NCBI GenBank assembly: GCA_937923945.1
Contig: CALDWC010000014.1
Location: 1 to 64,000, forward strand
Source of the DNA: an uncultured Treponema sp.
GTDB taxonomy: Bacteria; Spirochaetota; Spirochaetia; Treponematales; Treponemataceae
Direction of reading: 5' to 3'
DNA length: 64,000 bases
Shown: one piece after another, positions 52,950 to 61,227 of the stretch
Position numbering within the stretch: the first letter of the stretch is position 1
Layout: the number at the start of each line of letters is the position of its first letter
Notes under the pieces: generated by a model
What the model was told of the DNA's origin: nothing
Database searches by the model: none
Seen by the model: only the letters and a program-made list of their open reading frames with translations
Translations under genes and position numbers: made by a program

Positions 52950-53330
52950 ATGATTCGCGGAATTGGAATTGATATTGTTCAAGTGGAGCGTTTGGAAAAA
53001 TGGCTGACCCGTCCCGAGCCGGAAAAACTGATTGCCCGATTTTTTCACCGTGATGAAATAGCTGCGGCGCTTGCAAATCCAAAGACCGCAGCACTCAGTT
53101 TAGCCGCCCGCTTTGCGGCAAAAGAAGCATTCGGGAAAGCTTTGGGGAGCGGTTTGCGTGGGATTCGTCTCAAAGATATTTGCGTGAAAACCGCCTACAA
53201 CGGCAAGCCTGAACTTGTTTTGTTCGATTCTGCGCTTGCCGCTTTTAAAACATCCGCTGCAAAATACGCGTTTGTGTCACTCAGTCACGAAAAAATGATG
53301 GCGGTTGCCGTGGTTGTGTTGGAATCTTAA
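52950..53330 (+). CDS. acpS: Holo-[acyl-carrier-protein] synthase
   Basis: Moves 4'-phosphopantetheine from CoA to acyl carrier protein, switching on fatty-acid synthesis. 126 residues with GIGIDIVQVERLE (Asp8, Mg2+ ligand) and RFAAKEAFGKALGSGLRG (Glu59), plus VSLSHEKMMAVAVVV at the end. ATG 52950 has AGGAA upstream. Last gene of the cdaA unit; just beyond it lies a repeat hairpin that may also end transcription. Confidence 0.96.
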   Translation: MIRGIGIDIVQVERLEKWLTRPEPEKLIARFFHRDEIAAALANPKTAALSLAARFAAKEAFGKALGSGLRGIRLKDICVKTAYNGKPELVLFDSALAAFKTSAAKYAFVSLSHEKMMAVAVVVLES

Positions 53331-53336
53331 AGAACG

Positions 53337-53431
53337 CGGTTAAGGTGGGTACTGAAAAGTAGTCTTTTAAAAACATCAGCTTTTGAAAGATGCCCTCAAT
53401 TCTCGATAATTAATCAGAGCCTCCTTAACCG
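53337..53431. repeat. Long module C repeat between convergent acpS and lysS
   Basis: Bounded by perfect 9-bp arms CGGTTAAGG (53337-53345) and CCTTAACCG (53423-53431). Inside are GGGTACTGA on the left and TCAATTCTCGATAATTAATCAG on the right, the diverged module C core. It aligns with 44922-45005 over its whole length, with the outer arms changed on both sides. It could also act as a bidirectional terminator for the flanking genes. Confidence 0.75.
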
Positions 53432-53445
53432 ATATTAATCCTTTG

Positions 53446-55035
53446 TTAAATATGCAAAAGTTTTTCAAGCCGCGCCGCTCCGAGTATTTTCATAAAGTTT
53501 GCGAGACGCGGTCCTTGCTCTTTGTTAATGAGCGCTTTATAAACTGCAACAAAAAGTACTTTTGCATCGAGATTGCACGATTCGGCGATTTCATACAGCT
53601 TGTTTGAAATTGCTCGTTCATCGATTGAATCAAGTATCGGTAAAAGTTCTGCAGCGATTTTTTCAACGGCTTGCTTTTCGCTTCCCGAAAGTGAAACGCT
53701 CTGTCCTTCGGGGCGTAAACTGAATCGGAATTCTTCCGGCGCGCATTCGGTAATCCAGTTCCAGGCGCACACCGCTCTTGTTTTTAATCGCGGACGTTGA
53801 AAGTCCTTGAGATCGGAAAGCGAATCCAAGGTTGCATCAATATCGCCGCCGTTGATTTGTAATAAATTGCATAAATGACGGAACGGAATTTGGTACGGCA
53901 TTGATTCTTGTGCAAACGATGCGTCTTTCGGCATTTTTTCAACTTGCGAAAGTTCGTAAATGCGTTTTTCCTGCGCTAATATATCGGCGTTTTTGGCAGC
54001 TTGTACCCCGTACGCGATACGTTCGGTTTTGTCGTAATCTTCGTAAATTTTAATAACGTCCAAATCAAAGCTGATGGCAAACTCCGTGTTCGGGCGGGTA
54101 CTTGCAAAAAGGTAGCGAACTACTTCCGGCTGATAATACTGGAGCACATCGGACAGACTGATTACCTTGCCTTTTGATGAAGACATTTTGCCGGGAAGTC
54201 CTTTTAAGCCGATGAAATCGTAGCTGAATGAAACCGGAGCGGGGTAGTGGTAGATTTCTTTTGCGACAACTTCCGCCGTGTCAAATGAACCGCCCTTTGA
54301 ATGATGGTCTTTTCCGGCAGGTTCAAACACTACCTGTTCATACGCCCAACGCATTGGCCAGTCAACCCGCCAGCCGAGTTTTGCGATTTTCGTTGTGCGC
54401 AAATCGATGGTTTCTTCATTGCCGCATTCGCACACATAATGGACGCCCCATTCGCCGTCAAACGATTTCAGCTCGGTGGTATCTTTTGAGCACTTTGAAC
54501 AAAACACCGACACCGGCCAGTATTCGCCCTGTATTTGATGTGCTTCATCACGGAAGCTGTTTAATATGGCTTTTATTTTGTCCCGTTCCAAAAGGGCTTT
54601 CCGCATACCTTCGGCGTATTGACCTTTTTGGTAATTTGAAGCTTGGTACAAAAAAATCGGATTAACCCCGACTGCGGGCAGCACACTTTCTACATCAACT
54701 TCGTGGTGGCGTGCATAGCTTTCGTCGCGGTCGAACGTATCCGGCACCGAGGTAATGGGAAAGCGCAAGTATTTTTCAAGCACTTCCGGCTTCGGCATAT
54801 TGAGCGGTACTTTGCGGAACACATCGTAATCGTCCCACGAATAAATAAAACGCACCTTTTTGCCGAGATCCTGCAATGCCCGCACAACCAACTCTACCGA
54901 AATAATTTCACGGAAGTTTCCGATATGCACGGTGCCGGACGGCGTAATGCCTGACGCACAAGTGTACTCATCCAAATCGCCGCGTTCCCGTATAATTTTT
55001 TCTGCTGTAAAATCTGCCCAATGTAACTTATTCAT
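53446..55035 (-). CDS. lysS: Lysyl-tRNA synthetase, class I
   Basis: Charges tRNA-Lys. This is the class I form typical of archaea and spirochaetes, not the class II LysS/LysU of most bacteria. 529 residues with HIGN (37-40) as the HIGH motif, a central four-cysteine zinc module (FCSKCSKDTTELKSF ... YVCECGN), KMSSSKG near residue 282, and a helical anticodon-binding C-terminal part. ATG 55035 has GAGG upstream. It faces acpS across a repeat hairpin. The class I enzyme is a useful marker of spirochaete ancestry. Confidence 0.98.
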   Translation of the reverse strand: MNKLHWADFTAEKIIRERGDLDEYTCASGITPSGTVHIGNFREIISVELVVRALQDLGKKVRFIYSWDDYDVFRKVPLNMPKPEVLEKYLRFPITSVPDTFDRDESYARHHEVDVESVLPAVGVNPIFLYQASNYQKGQYAEGMRKALLERDKIKAILNSFRDEAHQIQGEYWPVSVFCSKCSKDTTELKSFDGEWGVHYVCECGNEETIDLRTTKIAKLGWRVDWPMRWAYEQVVFEPAGKDHHSKGGSFDTAEVVAKEIYHYPAPVSFSYDFIGLKGLPGKMSSSKGKVISLSDVLQYYQPEVVRYLFASTRPNTEFAISFDLDVIKIYEDYDKTERIAYGVQAAKNADILAQEKRIYELSQVEKMPKDASFAQESMPYQIPFRHLCNLLQINGGDIDATLDSLSDLKDFQRPRLKTRAVCAWNWITECAPEEFRFSLRPEGQSVSLSGSEKQAVEKIAAELLPILDSIDERAISNKLYEIAESCNLDAKVLFVAVYKALINKEQGPRLANFMKILGAARLEKLLHI

Positions 55036-55099
55036 AATTCCTCAATAACCAAATACCGCATTTTACTTAATAAGCGGGAAAAAATCAACCCGTTGTATT

Positions 55100-56326
55100 T
55101 TATTTGCGTTTGCCTTGCGCCTCTTTTTTATTTCCCGTATTCAAAATTCCTTTACGGTACAGTTTTGCGGCAAGATAGCCGAGTAAACCGGCGCTCACTG
55201 CGAGAATTGCAAGACTGATCCATACAAGATATGACGGTATCGTATCCTGCATAAAACGAATCGGCATTAAAATCGGTGAGAAAAAGGGAATATATGAAAA
55301 GACTTTAATAATCGGAATGTCCATATCATGAACGTTGAACACTAAAAAATATGGTACCAGTATCAAAAGAATAACCGGAAATACCGCTTGTCCCGCCTCT
55401 TCCATTTGATTGATTTTCGCTGCAAAAATGCTGATAAAACAAAGGTACAGCAGCGTACCGAGTATAATAAACATAATAATAGAGATAAGGTTTCCCGTCC
55501 CGATAATCTGTAAAATCTGAGCGGCAATATCGGAGCTGCCTTCCAAATTTTTCAGTGAAAAGAATGCGACCAATCCTAAAAAAATACCGTCCAAGACAAT
55601 AAAGGCAAGCAGTGCAAACACTTTTCCGAAAAGCAGTGTCGTTGTACTTGTACTCGTAATGAGAACTTCAACGGTTTTGGAAATTTTTTCCGTTACAATA
55701 TTGTAAGAAAGGATACTGCTAAAACTAATTATAATCATATACATAAGTACATTGAGTACTATCGAAAGCGCATACGTGAAGTTTTCGTTTTTCCCTAAAA
55801 CAATCGGATAAGCCGAGATAGGTAGAGCAAAAAAATTATCAAGAGCCGCCGTATCGGTGAGTCCCAAATCGCTCAACTGTAATTTTTGTAAAAACACTTT
55901 AAGAACTTCACTAAACCGTGTCATACTGGTATCACGCATTTTAGCATTGTTTACGAGGTAATTGTAAGTCGTGTCGCCGGTAAAAACAAAAGCTCGTTCC
56001 ACTTCTTCGTTTTTTATCTGCTCGATCAATGTCTGTAGTGTTTCAGGATCGTTTTCAACGAGTTTAACCGTGACTCCGAACTCATGTTCAACTACTTTGT
56101 CAAAACCGTTTTTTGCTAATCTTTTGGTGAGCACCAATGCGTATACCGGTTTTTTATCCGCTGTCGCTGAATCCGCTTTACCGGATGATGAAGATCCTGA
56201 CAGAATTTTTGGTAAAAAACTTAAAAACACAATAACTGCTGCAGTAAGAATCGCCGTAATAATTAAGCCTTTGTTTTTCAAAAGCTGCATCAGTTCAAAT
56301 TTAAAAACTGTGATAAATTTTTTCAT
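55100..56326 (-). CDS. ABC-2 type exporter permease
   Basis: Membrane half of an ABC exporter, 408 residues: one helix at the N-terminus (GLIITAILTAAVIVFLSFLP), a ~170-residue extracytoplasmic domain, then five helices (ILNVLMYMIIISFSSIL, IVLDGIFLGLVAFF, IIMFIILGTLLYLCF and others) in NatB/YhaP style. The ATPase gene lies 40 bp upstream on the same strand and lysS 64 bp downstream. Such pairs export sodium, drugs or peptides; the substrate here cannot be told. Confidence 0.9.
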   Translation of the reverse strand: MKKFITVFKFELMQLLKNKGLIITAILTAAVIVFLSFLPKILSGSSSSGKADSATADKKPVYALVLTKRLAKNGFDKVVEHEFGVTVKLVENDPETLQTLIEQIKNEEVERAFVFTGDTTYNYLVNNAKMRDTSMTRFSEVLKVFLQKLQLSDLGLTDTAALDNFFALPISAYPIVLGKNENFTYALSIVLNVLMYMIIISFSSILSYNIVTEKISKTVEVLITSTSTTTLLFGKVFALLAFIVLDGIFLGLVAFFSLKNLEGSSDIAAQILQIIGTGNLISIIMFIILGTLLYLCFISIFAAKINQMEEAGQAVFPVILLILVPYFLVFNVHDMDIPIIKVFSYIPFFSPILMPIRFMQDTIPSYLVWISLAILAVSAGLLGYLAAKLYRKGILNTGNKKEAQGKRK

Positions 56327-56366
56327 AGTATAAACTCCTTAAATTACGTACAAGGTCTTGGCTCTT

Positions 56367-57269
56367 TTACTCGGCTTTTGTTCCGGTATACTGCACAAAA
56401 ATATCGTTGAGTGACGGTTCCACCAAATGGATGGAATCCACTTCATAGCGTGCGGTAATTTCTTTCATCGCAGTGCGGGCACTTTCGACATTGTCAAAGT
56501 GCAGTTGTATCGTATCACGTGCAATATTGTCCGACGCGGTAAAATGTGCCGCATATTCGTTTTTGATTGTGTCGTTTTCAGTCGAAGTCACGGCAATACT
56601 GTTTCGCTCGTAGCTCCGTTTGATTTCCGCGATGTTTCCGCTCACGGCAACGGTACCCTTATTCAAAATAGCCATATCGCTGCAAAATTCTTCGACATAG
56701 TTCATTTGGTGCGATGAAAGCAACACGATTTTGTCCTTCGCAATTTCTTCCCGAACGAACATTTTCAGTACTTCCGCATTTACCGGATCAAGTCCCGAAA
56801 ACGGTTCATCCAAGATAATAATTTCAGGATCGTGCACCAGTGCGATAATCATTTGTACTTTTTGCTGATTTCCTTTTGAAAGCGTGCTGACCGGTTTATC
56901 CTTATATTGTACAAGTTCCAAGCGCTCCAAATATTCCATAATTTTATCTTTTGCCGCTTTTTTTGGCATACTTTTCAGTTCCGCAAAGTAGAGCAACTGC
57001 TCCAAAACTTTTTTCTTTTGATACAATACTTTTTCTTCGGGGATGTAGCCTATTTTATCTCGGTTATAGGTAAATGGCTTTCCGTCCAAAAGTATTTCAC
57101 CGAAATTCGCCCGAAATACATCGACGATAATATGAAATGTCGTACTTTTGCCTGCACCGTTTCGTCCTAAAAATGCAAACGCTTTTCCGCTCTGTACTTT
57201 GAAAGAAACACCTTTTAATACTTCATTCGTACCGAAACTTTTATGCAAGTCTTTTATTTCCAATAGCAT
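56367..57269 (-). CDS. ABC exporter ATP-binding subunit
   Basis: ATPase partner of the following permease, 300 residues: Walker A LGRNGAGKST (about 37-46), a Q-loop region at GYIPEEK, signature LSKGNQQKVQ, Walker B IIILDEPFSGLDP, and the H-loop SSHQMNYVEE. A C-terminal ~80-residue domain as in NatA-type proteins follows. The ATG at 57269 with GAGAGG upstream is chosen; a longer frame to 57308 has no ribosome site. First gene of the exporter pair. Confidence 0.94.
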   Translation of the reverse strand: MLLEIKDLHKSFGTNEVLKGVSFKVQSGKAFAFLGRNGAGKSTTFHIIVDVFRANFGEILLDGKPFTYNRDKIGYIPEEKVLYQKKKVLEQLLYFAELKSMPKKAAKDKIMEYLERLELVQYKDKPVSTLSKGNQQKVQMIIALVHDPEIIILDEPFSGLDPVNAEVLKMFVREEIAKDKIVLLSSHQMNYVEEFCSDMAILNKGTVAVSGNIAEIKRSYERNSIAVTSTENDTIKNEYAAHFTASDNIARDTIQLHFDNVESARTAMKEITARYEVDSIHLVEPSLNDIFVQYTGTKAE

Positions 57270-57390
57270 AGTGAAACCTCTCGGTTCCGATTTTACAAAA
57301 AGGGGCAATGAGGGTCAAGTGCGCAAAAGAAAAACGGTTAGCTTTACTGAGCGAACTTATCAACTCAGTCAATTTTGATTTTTTGAAAAA

Positions 57391-57443
57391 CTAAAGGAAA
57401 CGATGTTAAACGGCGTCAAGCCTTTAATCCGCGTTTCCTTTAG
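57391..57443. repeat. Reverse-oriented module A hairpin between ABC exporter and mgtE
   Basis: Perfect 12-bp arms CTAAAGGAAACG (57391-57402) and CGTTTCCTTTAG (57432-57443) flank GTTAAACGGCGTCAAGCC, the reverse complement of the module A centre seen at 3155 and 48739. This ~355-bp gap also holds the mgtE promoter; no coding frame is supported. Presence in both orientations argues for a mobile or copied element rather than a gene-linked signal. Confidence 0.85.
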
Positions 57444-57572
57444 AATGTTTTTCCGCATTTGCCGGCACGGATGCCGACGCAGAATAATCTTCAAGTTTTA
57501 TCGGAAACAAGATTTAGTGAACCGATAAAACTTGGCATATCGGAAAAATATAGACGTTTTTTCGATATGCTA

Positions 57573-57601
57573 TTGACATTTTCTCCCGCTTTGTCTAGTA
57601 T
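57573..57601 (+). promoter_or_regulatory. Promoter of mgtE
   Basis: -35 TTGACA (57573-57578), 17-bp spacer, -10 TAGTAT (57596-57601). The start of transcription near 57608 leaves only about 17 nt before the ATG with AGGAG at 57614-57618. There is no room for a magnesium riboswitch, so transcription is probably constitutive. Confidence 0.85.
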
Positions 57602-57624
57602 GCAATTCGTGGTAGGAGTCCGTC

Positions 57625-58968
57625 ATGCAAAATAATGTCCAAGTTTTACAACTCATCGAAGAAAAAAAATTTGCCGAAGCGAAAGAATTATTGGTAACAA
57701 TGAATGAAATAAACATTGCGACGTTACTGAGCGATGTTAATGCGGAAGAAATGCTCGTGATGTTCCGCCTTTTGCCGAAAACGCTTGCGGCGGAAGTGTT
57801 TGCGTTTCTTTCAACCTACAGTCAAAAATTCATTGTTTCGGCGTTTTCGGATGCGGAACTTACCAGCTTGCTGAGTTCGCTGTTCGTTGACGATGTTGCC
57901 GACCTCGTTGAGGAAATGCCCGCAAATGTTGCAAGTAAAATTTTGAAAAATGCCAATGAAACGACTCGCCATATTGTTAATCAAATCTTGCAGTATCCGG
58001 AAGATTCTGCCGGCAGTCTTTTAACCACCGAGTATATCCGTTTGCGGAAGCAGCAAACGGTCACGAGTGCACTCGAATCGATTCGATTGAAAGGAATTAA
58101 AACCGAAACGATTTACACGTGCTATGTTACCGATGAACAGCGGTTTTTGCAGGGCATCGTTTCTCTGCGTGATTTGGTTTTGGCGGAGCCGGAGCAAACG
58201 TTGGAAAGTTTTATGACAACGGACTTTGTGTGCGTGAGTACCCATGATGATCGCGAAGTGGTTGCACAAGTTTTTAAAAAATACGGCTTTATTGCGCTTC
58301 CGGTCGTTGATACGGAAAAACGGCTCGTGGGAATTATCACCGTTGATGATATTATCGATGTTATCGAAGCGGAAAACACTGAAGACTTTCACAAGATGGC
58401 GGGTATTCAGCCCTCCGAAGAAAGCTACTTGGAAACCGGCGTTTTACGGCTTGCGCGGCACCGTATTTTTTGGCTCCTTCTTTTGATGATCACCGAAACA
58501 TTTACGAGCGGTATCATTGAACACTTTACCGAAGTTTTACAAAAATGCGTATTGCTCACCGCGTTTATTCCTGTTTTGATGGATACGGGCGGAAATTCCG
58601 GAAGTCAAGCCTCGACACTTATTATCCGCGGTCTTGCAACCGGAGATTTGAAAACCAGTGATCTTCCGCGAATCCTATGGAAAGAATTCCGTATCGGGCT
58701 TTTTATTTCGGTGATTTTGTCGTCAATCATGTTTGCGAAAAACTTTTTTATCAGCGGGAAAGACCTATATGTTTCCTTGTCTGTTTCCTGTGCGATTCTT
58801 ACAACGGTTATTCTTGCAAAACTCGTCGGGGCGACTTTGCCGATTATCGCGCAAAAGCTAAAACTCGACCCTGCAACGATGGCTTCACCGATATTAACCA
58901 CCGTAGTTGATACCGTGAGTTTGCTCGTGTATTTCAGTTTTGCAAAATTTTTTATTCCGGCGCTTTAG
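57625..58968 (+). CDS. mgtE: Magnesium transporter MgtE
   Basis: Inner-membrane Mg2+ channel gated by its own cytoplasmic domains. 447 residues: an N-terminal superhelical domain (about 1-125, ending ILQYPEDSAGSLLTTEY), two CBS domains (about 130-255, with ESFMTTDFVCVSTHDDREVV and GIITVDDIIDVIEAENTEDF), a plug helix, and five membrane helices with the pore motif VLMDTGGNSGSQASTL. Acidic residues for Mg2+ sensing are present. Monocistronic with its own promoter; a repeat-rich gap follows. Confidence 0.97.
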   Translation: MQNNVQVLQLIEEKKFAEAKELLVTMNEINIATLLSDVNAEEMLVMFRLLPKTLAAEVFAFLSTYSQKFIVSAFSDAELTSLLSSLFVDDVADLVEEMPANVASKILKNANETTRHIVNQILQYPEDSAGSLLTTEYIRLRKQQTVTSALESIRLKGIKTETIYTCYVTDEQRFLQGIVSLRDLVLAEPEQTLESFMTTDFVCVSTHDDREVVAQVFKKYGFIALPVVDTEKRLVGIITVDDIIDVIEAENTEDFHKMAGIQPSEESYLETGVLRLARHRIFWLLLLMITETFTSGIIEHFTEVLQKCVLLTAFIPVLMDTGGNSGSQASTLIIRGLATGDLKTSDLPRILWKEFRIGLFISVILSSIMFAKNFFISGKDLYVSLSVSCAILTTVILAKLVGATLPIIAQKLKLDPATMASPILTTVVDTVSLLVYFSFAKFFIPAL

Positions 58969-59145
58969 AAAACGTTGATTAGAGTAATTCGCGCGGTGGG
59001 GAAAGAACGATTAAATTTCTCCTACTTGCAAAAATTCGCAAAGCGCAATTATACCTAAAAATGGGAAAGGAACACCTCTTCTTTCGAGGCGGGTTTTTCC
59101 TCCGCTTAAGAAGGCACTGATTAATTTAATCGAGAATTAAAGGTG
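58969..59145. repeat. Decayed, reverse-oriented mosaic repeat remnant
   Basis: Bases 59114-59137 (GCACTGATTAATTTAATCGAG and on) are the reverse complement of the module C core, with one arm damaged. Bases 58969-58982 (GAAAACGTTGATTA) resemble the left end of module A. The stretch between is not alignable by eye. The region lies between mgtE and the 3' end of priA, which converge, and shows no coding frame. Confidence 0.55.
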
Positions 59146-59253
59146 ATACCGGCTTTTCGATTGTATTCATATATTTTTATAGCTGACTATATAAAACAAG
59201 ATTTATCGGAATTTGCATTTAAAAATAAAAAATCTCTTAATTTTTCGTTACGT

Positions 59254-61227
59254 TTACAACAACGCAATCGGGTCGACGTCAATTTCCATATACACGGCGT
59301 ACGGCAGTTTGTACGCGGCGATTAATTTTCGCACGGCTTTTTGGAGCGTTCCGATTCGCGTCGCTTTAAGCAAAATCTGCCGGCGATGATTTCCCGCAAC
59401 CATTGACAAAGCACAATCCGCCGGTCCAAGTAATTCCGCTTGAGCGGGCAGCGCCTCCCGCAAAAAAGCCGCCGCCTCATCGGCTGCTTTGACTGTTTGC
59501 TGCTTTTCTTTGCTGCGGAATACTATCCGCAAAAGCCGCATAAAAGGCGGATAGCCGAATTCGCGCCGTTGCGCAAGCTCAAGCTCGTAAAACGCCCGCA
59601 TATTTCCCGACTTCGCAAATAAAATCGCCGGATGCGTCGGACGGAGCGTTTGAATGATTACCCGCCCGTCAGGCATAAACCGCCCCGCACGCCCCGCGAC
59701 TTGTGTAATTAATGCAAAGGTTCGTTCCGCCGCTCGAAAGTCCGGCATTTGTAAGCCGGTATCGGCGAGTGCAATCCCGACTAATTTTACTTGCGGAAAG
59801 TTCAAGCCCTTCGCAACCATCTGCGTTCCCAAAAGAATATCAATTTTTCCTTCGCGGAACGCCGTGAGTGTTTCCTGCAGTGCTTTCGAAGAACCGGCAC
59901 TGTCCGTATCAACACGGGCAACGGTACACTCCGGCAAATAACGCTTGATTTCCGCCTCTACGAACTCCGTCCCAACCCCCGAATAACCGGCATCAAGCGA
60001 CCCGCACGCGGGACACTTTTTCGGCGGTTCCGTTTGCCATCCGCAATAATGGCATTTCATCATGCCTTCTTTTTTGTGCCACGTCATCGGAACGGAACAA
60101 TTTTTACACAAAAGCTGAAATCCGCACGCATAGCACACATAAAAATGCGTAAAGCCCCGCCGGTTTAAAAAAATAATCGATTGCTTTCCTTCCGCTTTTG
60201 CTGCTTTCATTTCTGCAATTAAGGGTTTACTCAACGAGGAGGTTTTGCTTTGTATCGGAACAACTTCAATGGCAGGCGGACTGCCGCCTGCGAGCCGTTT
60301 CGTTAAACTCAATTTTTTTATAACACCGCTTTGCATGGAGTGCCAGGCTTCAACCGACGGTGTGGCAGATCCCATAACAAGTGGACAACCCACAAGCGCT
60401 GAAAGCATCATCGCCGCTTGCCGCGCATGATAGCGCGGCGTTGACCCCGATTTATACGAGCCGTCGTGTTCTTCATCGATAATAATCAGCCCCAAGTTTT
60501 GCACGGGCGCGAAAATCGCACTTCGCGCGCCGACGGCAACTTTTGCCTCGCCCGACAAACAGCGTTTCCACTGTGCAAGTTTTTTACTTGCGGTGAGTCC
60601 CGAATGCAGCACGGCAACCGAAGAGCCGAAACGGGTCGAGAGCGTTTCTACTGTTTGATGCGTCAACGCAATTTCAGGTACTAAATAAATTGCGCCCTTG
60701 CCCTGACGCTGCGCGGCTTCAATCGCCTGCACATACACTTCCGTTTTGCCCGAGCCGGTAATTCCTAAAAGATAAAAAAACGATTGTTTTTTTTCCGCAA
60801 GGGCGGCGGTAATTTCGTCGACGGCATATTTTTGTTCATCGGAAAGAGAAACGGTATGTGCGGAAAAGTCAACCGAGCTTAATCCGAAGCCGTCGGCTCC
60901 CGATTCACGCTTTGCAGAAGGCACCATACAGGACAGCACTTCTCCGATTGCACATAGGTAAAAGTCGGCAATTTTTTTCGCGAGAGCAATATGAGTTTCG
61001 GTAAAAAGCGGCTCCGCATCAATAAAACGCTCAATTGTTTTTATCGCAACATCGGCTGGAAAATCGATCGGCAAGGTTTCGGCTTCGTTGATAACAAAAC
61101 CGGTCAGCTTTCTTTTTCCGAAATAGGCGGAAACTCGCTTACCGACACCCGAAACGGAAGCGTCGCAGCTTTTATAAAAAAACGCCGAAGCAATCGGCAC
61201 GTTAAAAACAACTTCTAAAAATTGCAT
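59254..61227 (-). CDS. priA: Primosomal helicase PriA
   Basis: 3'-to-5' helicase that reloads the replisome at collapsed forks. 657 residues: N-terminal 3'-DNA-binding domain, Walker A GITGSGKTE (about residue 155), DEEH box in IIDEEHDGSYKSG, motif LGSATPSVEA shown as MGSATPSVE, a zinc-binding insert with eight cysteines (CYACGFQLLCKNCS, KCHYCG, KCPACGSLDAGY), and the C-terminal helicase lobe (GTQMVAKGLNFPQV, AGRAGR). ATG 61227 directly abuts the stop of the protease gene, so the two are co-transcribed. Confidence 0.97.
   Translation of the reverse strand: MQFLEVVFNVPIASAFFYKSCDASVSGVGKRVSAYFGKRKLTGFVINEAETLPIDFPADVAIKTIERFIDAEPLFTETHIALAKKIADFYLCAIGEVLSCMVPSAKRESGADGFGLSSVDFSAHTVSLSDEQKYAVDEITAALAEKKQSFFYLLGITGSGKTEVYVQAIEAAQRQGKGAIYLVPEIALTHQTVETLSTRFGSSVAVLHSGLTASKKLAQWKRCLSGEAKVAVGARSAIFAPVQNLGLIIIDEEHDGSYKSGSTPRYHARQAAMMLSALVGCPLVMGSATPSVEAWHSMQSGVIKKLSLTKRLAGGSPPAIEVVPIQSKTSSLSKPLIAEMKAAKAEGKQSIIFLNRRGFTHFYVCYACGFQLLCKNCSVPMTWHKKEGMMKCHYCGWQTEPPKKCPACGSLDAGYSGVGTEFVEAEIKRYLPECTVARVDTDSAGSSKALQETLTAFREGKIDILLGTQMVAKGLNFPQVKLVGIALADTGLQMPDFRAAERTFALITQVAGRAGRFMPDGRVIIQTLRPTHPAILFAKSGNMRAFYELELAQRREFGYPPFMRLLRIVFRSKEKQQTVKAADEAAAFLREALPAQAELLGPADCALSMVAGNHRRQILLKATRIGTLQKAVRKLIAAYKLPYAVYMEIDVDPIALL

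Noticed and set aside
57602..57624. Magnesium riboswitch (M-box or ykkC-like) before mgtE
   Set aside because: The promoter lies so close that the leader is only about 17 nt, too short for any riboswitch.
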